This document shows positions 55,401 to 64,000 of a stretch of 64,000 bases of DNA, in pieces (position 1 is the first letter of the stretch; each line of letters starts with the position of its first letter). Where the stretch lies: contig SIJG01000099.1 of the NCBI GenBank assembly GCA_023374025.1, forward strand, positions 350,906-414,905. Direction: 5' to 3'. Below the pieces are notes generated by a model that saw nothing but the letters and a program-made list of their open reading frames with translations, was not told the DNA's origin and did not search any database. The DNA comes from Heterodera schachtii (taxonomy: Eukaryota; Nematoda; Chromadorea; Rhabditida; Heteroderidae). Made by a program: the position numbers and the translations under genes.

Positions 55401-57999
55401 ATTGACATATTAGTGATCGCAATTGACTGATCCAACGCTAAATATAAAATATGCGAAAAATTATTATTATCATTATGCACTTTTTTCTGCTGCATCATCC
55501 ATTTTTGATGCTTCAAAGTGCATAAGTGCCTCCAAAGGGACAGAAGCCACGGAAATGATGGCTTTATGCGCAGGCAGAATCTTAAAGATAATTATAAAAT
55601 TTAGATTAATGTGAATTTAATAAACTATGTTTAAAATTAATTTTTTAATTATATTTAAAAGATTAATCATTTTTCTTGCAATTATTTTTTTGCCATCCTC
55701 AATCCGAAATTTCACATCAGCGAAAGTGGCATTTCTCAGCAATTCTTTCATTCGATATGACAATGAATGGACATCGTTGGATGCTTAAAATTTTTATATT
55801 TATTATTTAAAATAAAATGCAATATTGGAATACCGTATAAATTAAATGCCAGAGTGGCAAAAAAGTAATTAATTCAAAAAAAATAAAATAAAGAAAACAT
55901 TATTTTAATGAATATGTTCGAAAATGCCATTTATGAGACTTCAAATTTCTAAGACTTTTTTGGTAATTTGTTTTTGTTTTTGTATAAATGTGAGTTTTCC
56001 GATTCTCCTGCAATAATTTTGGGAAAAAGAAATTCGAATGTGCGTTTATCACTCAATTTTTGAATGGGTAGGAATTACTGTATAAACTCGGATTCATAAG
56101 CAACAACCTCTGAATTGCAGCAAACCATAATAATGATTTTCTATTTCGTGCAAAAATGTCAGCTTCTTTTTTTGTTTTTCAGTTCGTTTTCCAATGGGAA
56201 ATTTGGTAGGGTTTTTTTTCTTCAGCCCGTGGGCGTTCGGATCGAACTGATAAACGCTGTTCACTTCTTCCGATGTTAACACGCCGGACGGAACTGTGTG
56301 AAAAAAAGAAAAGAAAGCGAGGATTTGGACTTGTAAAGTTTGGCAATGATTTTCTTAAAACTGAGATTTTTCTTTAATGTGTAGGCTATCACTAAAAGCT
56401 AGTATGTATCAGAGAAATATCAATAAAAAAAGCGGCCAAAAGAATGTGGATATAAAAAAACAGAATTTTTAATTACCAATGATTAGAGTAAAATCCTCTT
56501 TCTTGATGAGGGGAAAACGAATTTCGAAAAGTGCCTGGCCAAGCGCAGCGCGCCGTTTCTCAGCGGAGCATTCCGTACCATTTCGACGGCACTGCGCATC
56601 AGCCCAACGGAGTGCCTAATGATGTTTAATTGAGCAAATTAACGGCTTTAAATTCAAATAATTTACAGCTTGCCAAATTTCCAATTCTCCGCCTTTTGTT
56701 TTCAATTGGTCACGCGACAAAATTTCAGTGAGAAATTCGTTGTCAATTTGTAAAAAATTTTCTGAGAGGAACAAACTGTGCGCATTTTCATCAATGTATT
56801 GCAAACAACATTGAGCAAAATCCTTAAATAATTTTAAAAATCAAAATTCTAAATTTTGTGCATTTTTTTGATAAATATCTTTTGCCAGTCACCATGTCAA
56901 GAACACGAGCTTCAGCAATGATTTTGAAAACATTAGAAAATTGCGAAATGGGAAAGGCCACACAAGCATTGATCAGTCCAATGATTTTGTACTTTTTGGC
57001 TAAAATAATTCAAAAAAAAAAATGTAATTGAAAATTTAATTAAAATTGTCACCCGCGAAAAGTACGCCCAGCAAATTTTGAGCGGTTAATCCCTTCAAAT
57101 CCTCCGTATATATAAAGCTCAGCATCACTTTGAACGCCTCAATTGGAACATCGGTGACCAGAACAGTCTTAATTGTTTCAGCAGATTCTAAAATTGGAAA
57201 TTTATTTTTTATTTTAATTAATTGATTAATTTATTTTAAATTTATTTCCTTTTTTTCCATTTGAATCGGATGAATTCTGTGCGTCTGAATTGAAAATTGA
57301 AGCAAACTCTTCGGAGGCATGCGAAAGAATTGCCTTATGGGCGAGCAGAAGCTGAACAATATGTTTGGGTTGGATATTCAATGCATTTTAAAAATTAATA
57401 TTTATCAAATAAAACTTATATAAAGGTATTTCCTTTTAATTGCGTTGAGTTAAAAATAATATTTTTTTAAATTTATTATTTTAATTTTTAAACTAAATTC
57501 TTTCTTTAACTTGCCTCTTTTTTGTCGCCTTCTTCCACTAAAAATTGTACATCTGCGTAAGCGCCAGTGCTCAACAATTTGCTCATGCGTTGTGCCAATT
57601 CATTCGTTTTGTGCCTATTATCAATTAATTAGTGCTTTTGGTGATTTTGTTTTATCAGAAAGAAATTAGGAAAATACTAAATCGAATTTTATCTTTCTTG
57701 AGAATTTGGAACCTATTTTTTCACTTTTTTTTCGTTTTGTTCCAAATTCTTTAAGAAATGCAAAAAACGAAAATTACTCAATTTTGAAAAATTGAACAAA
57801 AATTGGCAAAATTGGTCAAAAATGTCAAAAATTTCTTTTTAAAAAAGTAATTTTAGGAAAATGGTAATATTTCTTGTTAAAATTATGCATTTAAAAAACA
57901 TCACCTATCGTTGGTTTTTTTGTTTTCCTTTGATGACGAACCTCCTCCAAATGCTTCGCCAAATAAAAAAAAACTGATCAAAATGACAAAGAATTTCAT
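52440..57999 (-). CDS. Secreted BTB-BACK-BTB-BACK-MATH protein, copy 2
   Basis: Exons in gene order: 57999-57905, 57614-57515, 57351-about 57252, 57187-57053, 56999-56893, 56822-56667, 56615-56477, 56293-56126, 55783-55680, 55580-55481, 55437-55312, 55059-54950, 54887-54735, 53532-53394, 53143-52808, 52723-52575, 52526-52440 (TAG); about 767 residues. Signal peptide MKFFVILISFFLFGEAFG. Domain order equals copy 1, ending in the MATH-like part (RLEIGKFSEFARGPIG, KYLGLFIKIKAP, GEWTLKCNSTF). Phases agree with copy 1 for every exon. Two differences: the donor of exon 3, GTGAAA in copy 1, reads GGAAAT here, and BTB2 is split by a 342-bp intron that copy 1 lacks. Loss of the donor could truncate the product, so this copy may be failing. 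Confidence 0.72.
53764..54130. mobile_element. hAT MITE with internal tandem repeats
   Basis: Perfect 8-bp duplication CTATTTCG (53,756-53,763 and 54,131-54,138) flanks ends CAGGGCTCCCAT / ATGGGAGTCCTG. Inside are about three and a half units of a repeat containing CCTTGGATGCCAAGGACGTC. It sits in repeat R2 within an intron of BTB copy 2. Confidence 0.93.
55170..55241 (+). tRNA. tRNA-Cys-like gene (anticodon GCA), possibly degenerate
   Basis: 72 nt fold as a cloverleaf: D-stem GTTC/GAAC, anticodon stem CTGGT/GCCAG with loop CCGCAAA (anticodon GCA), T-stem GCCGG/CCGGC with TTCAAAT. The B-box GGTTCAAATCC is perfect. Two acceptor-stem mismatches and C instead of U at position 33 are non-standard, so it may be a pseudogene or a tRNA-derived sequence. 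It lies antisense in an intron of BTB copy 2. Confidence 0.6.
55244..55253 (+). terminator. RNA polymerase III terminator
   Basis: A run of ten T begins 3 bp after the tRNA-like sequence, as expected of a Pol III transcription unit. Confidence 0.7.
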
Positions 58000-58350
58000 A
58001 GTCTTGGTTTTTTGTAAAAATTAGCAACTGTAAAATTCGAGAATAGTTTTTAACGTAAATACAATACAAAAAAGCAATATTCCATGTTTTAAAAATTAAA
58101 TTTTAACAAAATTCCTGCACTGTTTTTGAAACATTTTTGTGAAATTTCAGTTAATTGTAAATCTTTAGGATTCTCATAAAATTTTAATGAAATCACAATT
58201 ATCCTCATCTCGATGAAGATTTTTTATGCGTATTAGGCCATCCATCCATCCCCACTCGGCAGAAAAAAATGAATTGCTTTTACGGCCCAATTATATAATT
58301 CACAATTTATATATACGTAAATTTGTTAAATTACTAATAAAATAAAAATC
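58000..58350. other. Upstream region of BTB copy 2
   Basis: AT-rich. The promoter should be here but no defined element is visible. The first tens of bases resemble the region upstream of copy 1 (42,291-42,330). Confidence 0.5.
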
Positions 58351-58690
58351 AATATTAACGTCAAATAATAATTTTTCATGTAAATAAATTGTTTTTAATT
58401 ATCAGTTTAAAATAATAACGAATTAAAATCAATGGCGAAAGCCCAGACAATTTAAAAAAGATGTCAATATTAACGTCAAATAATAATTTTTCATGTAAAT
58501 AAATGGTTTTTAATTATCAGTTTAAAATAATAACGAATTAAAATCAATGGCGAAAGCCCAAACAATTTAAAAAAGATGTCAATATTAACGTCAAATAATA
58601 ATTTTTCATGTAAATAAATGGTTTTTAATTATCAGTTTAAAATAATAACGAATTAAAATCAATGGCGAAAGCCCAAACAATTTAAAAACC
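58351..58690 (+). repeat. 115-bp tandem repeat, three units
   Basis: Units starting AATATTAACGTCAAATAATA at 58,351, 58,466 and 58,581. They are almost identical, differing at single bases (AAATTG/AAATGG, CCCAGA/CCCAAA). No function seen. Confidence 0.95.
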
Positions 58691-59762
58691 GATCAAAACA
58701 CTCAGATTATTAAATTAAAACATAGTTTAAGGATTTGGGAAAAGCAATTAATAAATAAATTTGGATGCAATTTTATGCAAAAAGATATCACAACACAAAA
58801 AATGGGAATATTTTGAAAAATTAAAAAAAAAACTATTATCAAGAAAAATGCGTATGAGAAACATAATAATTGAAATGGAATCCTTTTTTACTGAAAATTT
58901 GAAAATGTACCAAAAACGGAATAAAAAAAAATTCCTTTCTTTGAAGGTAGTATTCCTTACAGAAATTATTATATATTAACTTTTTCTATTTGTAAATTAA
59001 TCATGAATTGAAAAAAAAACATTAACAAGTTCTTCAAATTTATTTTTCTTGACTAAAGCCAAGATTCTTGACCTTTTCGAAAGCTGAAAGTCTTGAAGGA
59101 AAAAATTTAATTATGTTATGGTGCAATTTTTAATAAAATTGATGAAACGACTAATAAATTTCATTGGTAAAAGATTAATATTATCTACAAAATTTCATTA
59201 TTCATATCTAATTATGCTGGCTAGTTAATTTGTAAAAATGGTTAGGTTTTTTAGTATAACAAAAAATAATTTAATGCAGGATCAACAAAAAAAAACATGT
59301 TAATTTTCCACCATTTTCATAAAATACACCACCCTAAGAAGTGAGCTTTCAAATTTTTAAAAAAAAAACACTCTAAAATTGGAAAGTTTCATAAAAATCC
59401 CTACATAAACAATTTTTTGAATTTTTGTTTATTCTATTAAAAAAGCATAATTCTTGCATTTAAAAGTCCGGTCCCTAATTATCACCTTCTTTTTAATACT
59501 CTTATCAATTTTTTAATGTCATTTTTTCGTAATTCTGACCATATTTCCATTTTTATGCTCTTTAGTTAAAATTTCTTGCAATGCTTTTTAAAATTTGGAA
59601 CAAAAGATGGCTTAATATTATGTTTAATATTATGTAGGATATCTCAATAACCGGGACCAATTTCGGGAATTTCCGGCTCTTTCAATCCCAGTCTCAAATA
59701 AAATAATTTCATTCCATATATTTTCACTTGCCGTTGCAAATGCCATTTGCACTTCCGTCGGC
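58691..59762. other. Intergenic, no gene seen
   Basis: AT-rich. A distant copy of dispersed repeat R1 lies at about 59,462-59,605. A small open frame at 58,761-58,979 is Lys/Ile-rich and not convincing; part of it (CCAAAAACGGAATAAAAAA and AATTCCTTTCTTTGAAGG) recurs at 61,918-61,960, so it is repeat sequence. Confidence 0.6.
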
Positions 59763-60271
59763 TCCCGGTAAATTGGACACAAATGGAAATTTGGACACCG
59801 GAAAATTGGACATATAATAAACAAAAATTTTGGTTTTGCTCAAAGATTTTATTTTAGTCTGCACATCCCTGTGTTTTTATAAGCCTAATAAAATGGCAAT
59901 AAATAAGGTTTTTATTATTGTAGGAGAAGAAAGCCACCATAACATTCATAAAGAAAGAAACAAAGTTTTATTTTAGATAGGATTGCCATTTTTTATGCAT
60001 TTTTAGCACATTGACTAATCATCGCCCATTTTCGTGCATTTTTTGGCACATTGATCAATCATCGTGCATGTTTAATGCCTGATTTACTCGAAGTGCCTTA
60101 ATTCATTAATCCATTTACCCTACACAAATTTATTTTTCCCTAATTCCTGGCTTTATTTTAGGAATTTGGAGTCCAGTTTCCCGGTGTCCAATTTTCCTTT
60201 GGTGTCCAAAATTCCGATGGTGTCCAGTTTTCTGCTTATGTCCAATTTTCTGGTGTCCAATTTACCGGTCC
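59763..60271. mobile_element. Inverted-repeat element, GGTAAATTGGACAC ends
   Basis: CCGGTAAATTGGACAC on the left is mirrored by GTCCAATTTACCGG on the right. GTCCAATTTTC-like words are tandemly repeated inside the right end. Flanking CTTCCGTC occurs on both sides in the same orientation, but separated from the ends, so the target site is unclear. Confidence 0.65.
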
Positions 60272-61214
60272 CCCTTCCGTCACCATTTGCAACTTTGGAT
60301 CTGATAATTTATTTAGGATTCCCATTTTCTAGGACAGAAAATCACAAGTAGGTCTAAAAGGCACAAAAACCCTCCGAAATGGTCAAATAATTTTGTGATT
60401 TATGATCGCGTGGATTTTGATCTATTTCCAATCGAAAATAACAATTTATTAATTGATTAATTCAATTTTTCTTAGTTAATATAAGTAAATAAAATTTTTT
60501 TTTTCATTTTATGTTTTTTCTTAAGGAATTTTCAAAAAATTCTGAAAATAGGCTAGACAATAGGCATAACAAATACTTCCAAAATATACAAAAAATGCTA
60601 ATGTGCTCAAGATATTTAATTGGTCTTTCCTTTAAACCAATTTTACAAATACCTACAGACAACCGTTGAAGTCTTCCAAGGCAATGTTCTCCCTGCACCC
60701 CCCCTGAGCCATCCTTGAAGCAATTTTCGCACCCCTGCGGGCAATAGCTTTTGTATTTGTGTCTGGAGCTTCACAGTTCTTCACGGATAGATAAAGTGCT
60801 AAAAATTAGAAAATGTCAAAATTAGGTAACGACATAGTCGGTTTTTGGCGAGGGAAAATTAAAAAAAAAAATTGAAATAAAAGTGAAATTACAATGAATT
60901 ACAAATTTTTAAGAGCTAAAAATTTGTTTTTCACGCATTTAAACACGATAGAAAAATAATTAACCACAAAAAACTGAGGTATCCTTTGTTTAAAACATGT
61001 CATTATTTACTTATGCATTTGAAGTGAAAAACTGAAGTTTAATTACCTGTATACAGTTTTTAGTAGAGTTGGGCGTGAACGAAATTCCTGGGGGAGCTAG
61101 AGGGGCCTGAATTTCGGATCAGAACTGAGACCGGGATTGACCGAGACCCGAACGCAGGGTTCAAATGATTTTCCTTTTATGAAAATTTGAACATTAATTT
61201 TAGCGGTGCTAGGT
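60272..61214. other. Intergenic, no gene seen
   Basis: AT-rich. A GC-richer patch at 61,065-61,160 (GAGTTGGGCGTGAACG, GAGACCGGGATTGACC) looks like one end of another MITE. Confidence 0.5.
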
Positions 61215-61897
61215 CGAACCGAAAATAGTCTCAGTGTGGGCGAACCGAAAATAGTCTCAGTGTGGGCGAACCGAAAATAGTCTCAGTGTGGGCGAACCGA
61301 AAATAGTCTCAGTGTGGGCGAACCGAAAATAGTCTCAGTGTCAATAAAAATACTTAAATTTAATTATTTTAAAGCAATGTTTTTTTAAATATGATAATAA
61401 TGTTAAAAAATTTTAAAATAAAACAATAATGTAAGTCAGAGCTTTAACTTTTCGTCAATGTTTTTTCTTCATAGATTCTGCTCAAAATAAATGTTAACTT
61501 TCATACCATTAAAAATGCAAATAATTTTTGAATTGTAACATTAGGGAAAAAAAGTATAGTGATGAAGTCAAAATTTATAGGAAAAATGCATTAAACGAAT
61601 GAAGAAGTTAATTACTAAATTTTGGATGAAATTTCAGAAGAAAATTAGTAGATTTGTTTTTTTAATGAAAAATCCTCTACAGTAGTAAGCTTACTCTATC
61701 AATTTGATGGCTTCAAGATTTGAAATTATAATTTTCGTTCGATTTCATTTTTTTTTTGATCGGGAGTGAGAAAGTTTTTATTTTAATTAATTTTTTTAAA
61801 TAATTGTCTAATTAAAATTTATTATTTTTCGTGACCGAATTAAATTGTATAATTAAATTTAAATATTTTTATTGACACTGAGACTATTTTCGGTTCG
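61215..61897. mobile_element. Inverted-repeat MITE with one end tandemly amplified
   Basis: The right end is a single TGAGACTATTTTCGGTTCG. The left end has five tandem 26-bp units of its inverse (CGAACCGAAAATAGTCTCAG plus TGTGGG). The innermost left unit continues into CAATAAAAATACTTAAATTT, matching the right arm, so the terminal repeat is about 46 bp. Confidence 0.85.
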
Positions 61898-63632
61898 TCT
61901 CACCACGAATTTTAGCTACCAAAAACGGAATAAAAAAGAAAATTCTTTCCTTTGAAGGAAGTGAGCGCACTGAAATTATTATTTTTACTTTGCTATTTGT
62001 AAAACAAAGATTTGAAAAATTAATTAACAAATAAGTTTCTTTCAGCACAATAAAAATAAATTTAATGCAGGATAACAAAAAAAAACCCATAGTAAGAAAG
62101 ATTATAAATTAGTTTTTTAATTAATTATTAATGCTAATTACTAATTCTCTAATTTTTATCCACCAAATTGCGATAACATCATACCCATAAGTGATTGAAG
62201 CGGGAATAAATGTATGAACATTCAATGAATATATTTAACTAATGGACTTTCCAAACTTGTCGTATGTATTTGAAAAATTAAAATCTCAAATTTAAATGCA
62301 TGGAAAATCTGAGAATTTAACTTAAATTGGATAATAAACCAAAACTTCATTTACACTAGCTTGGTCAGATTTTTCCTTCAACATTATGACAACTGTACAC
62401 CGATGAACAAAACCAAAACTCGAAAATACATTGAAAATTTCGGAAAAACGTTTTGAAAAAACTCTGGGTGTTACAACAAAATAAGATTTTTCAATTAGGG
62501 ACGCAATTGCCCCTTTATCTTTATGTATTGGGGTGCAATTACTAATGGGATGCAGTTGGTTGGGCCGCATGTGTGACATTTGCGTGCACAATCTAAGCGA
62601 CATTTACGACGCAGAATTAAATGGCCACAAAAAGCCAATTTTTTTTTTTCTGCATTTCTAAGTGCAATATAATAAGAAATAGGCAAAAAGTTAAGAAAAG
62701 CCAGGGAGAGAAAAATAAATCCCAAAATTTTTTGTTCAGAATTTAGTACAAATCCTTTCAAAAATATTCTCTCTCTCTCTCATTGGTGTTTTTCGCAATG
62801 CTCTAGTCAGTTTCAAACCAACTGATTAATGGCTTACACTTTGTTTATAAATAAACAGTTTTAACAAAATAATTCCGTTTTTGTAAGACTTAATCACCTT
62901 TAATAACAATAATAAAAAAGAATACTTTAATCTGAGGGAAGACAAAATTTTATTACACGAATTAGCAATTAATTAATTAAGGGATTAGTTAAATCTTTCT
63001 TTATCAACGCATTAATTCATCTTCACGCATCCGCAAATCCGCAGAAGAGATGAAGCACAAACAACAGATTAGCAACCCAAACAAATGCTAAAATGAATTT
63101 GTAGCAATTAATTTGATGAAATTGATATTAAAGCATTATCAAATTAAACAACAACTGAGACCAAATGAACGCTAAACATACCGATAATTAATTGGACAGC
63201 CCAATTGCCTTTGTGCGAATCCGCTGCACTATAATAAAGTCGGTGAAGCTCAGGGGTACCCTGAACGTCATTAAAGGCATTATAAAAAGGATTAAAATTG
63301 GGTTGCTATGTAATTAAAATTTCATTTGTCAGCCAAATGCCACTGCCAAATTGCAATATTTTTAGAATTAGATGAGAAATTAAAATACACGGCATAATGA
63401 TATTTTTAATCACTATTTGCTTGTTGGTATAATTATTAAAATTCCTATTTTTTTTACTAGGTGTAATCGGCAATATACCGGACCATAAATAGAAATTAAG
63501 TTTTCTGCCTATATCATTTTAAAGTCAATAATAAATCAATGGAATCTCCAAATTTTAGAATGGTATTAATATTTATTATACATTTTACTAATTTTATTTA
63601 AATTTAAAAGTAAAACCTATCAGACCATAGAC
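61898..63632. other. Intergenic, no gene seen
   Basis: AT-rich. A short CT microsatellite occurs at 62,768-62,781. The minus-strand frames at 62,322-62,761 overlap one another and resemble nothing I know. Confidence 0.55.
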
Positions 63633-63945
63633 CAGGGTTCCCATTCGTCATTGAATGGCTAGGATGTCCTTGAAATTTCCCCTCTCTCTTCTAAATATCC
63701 TTGAATTCAAGATTTTCTTGAAAACGAGCATTCGAAAAAATATTCAAAATTTTTAAATTTTTAGAATTTTATACATTTTTATTAACTTAAGCCATTATTT
63801 GGTGTGATTTGAATAAAAATTAATCATTTTTCATTACTTATTATAAAATTTTTACATGTCCTTGGTTTTACTAATTTTTCCCGTTATGTCCTTGGAAATA
63901 AGTATTACCCGTCCTTGGGAAGCGAGTTTTCCAATGGAAACCCTA
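63633..63945. mobile_element. Old hAT-like MITE, CAGGGTTCCC ends
   Basis: Ends CAGGGTTCCCAT / ATGGAAACCCTA are inverted with mismatches, and flanks CCATAGAC / TATTAGAC agree at 5 of 8 positions. The interior words (TGTCCTTGAAATTTC, CGTCCTTGGGA) are shared with the element at 53,764-54,130, so the two belong to one family. Confidence 0.7.
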
Positions 63946-64000
63946 TATTAGACTCATCCCCACAAAAAGCATTAAATTAATCTGTTGAGAAAAATACTCA

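Noticed and set aside
62495..62761. Minus-strand ORF with several cysteines
   Set aside because: No splice partners, no paralogue in the window and no recognised motif; left unannotated.

Overview
The window is animal genomic DNA and looks like a nematode: it is AT-rich, coding exons are short (about 50-330 bp), many introns are only 48-70 bp, and the protein families are serpins, BTB/BACK/MATH proteins, small cysteine-rich secreted proteins and a BEL/Pao retrotransposon. A plant-parasitic (tylenchid) nematode is my guess from overall texture; I cannot confirm a species.

Layout. (1) 1-1,233: an inverted-repeat MITE, then the 3' exons of a small 8-cysteine protein with a hydrophobic tail. (2) About 1,620-19,885: a large inverted duplication. 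The left arm (+ strand) carries a multi-exon secreted cysteine-rich gene, an intact serpin and a truncated second serpin. The right arm (- strand) carries the matching secreted gene and one intact serpin whose reactive-centre loop differs. The spacer holds a hAT-type element and a recent 1.28-kb tandem duplication. (3) 20,720-32,896: a decayed serpin exon, then a complete BEL/Pao LTR retrotransposon with env-like ORF. Its LTRs differ by a single base, so it is very young, yet its gag-pol frame has two in-frame stops. Its leader RNA carries an array of hairpins that all display the same loop. (4) 35,128-57,999 (- strand): two paralogous 16-17-exon genes predicted to encode secreted proteins of the order signal peptide, BTB, BACK, BTB, BACK, MATH, plus a decayed partial copy between them and a tRNA-Cys-like gene in an intron. 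(5) 58,000-64,000: no gene recognised; tandem repeats and small inverted-repeat transposons.

How it fits together. The host genes are members of locally duplicated, diverging families (serpins, secreted cysteine-rich proteins, secreted BTB-MATH proteins), which is what one expects of lineage-specific secreted or effector-like genes. Non-autonomous elements, mostly with 8-bp target-site duplications (hAT-like), fill the introns and intergenic space and explain most length differences between paralogues. Exon structures were worked out by hand from splice signals and reading-frame phase, supported by agreement between the paralogous copies. All family assignments are from recognisable motifs, not from searches.
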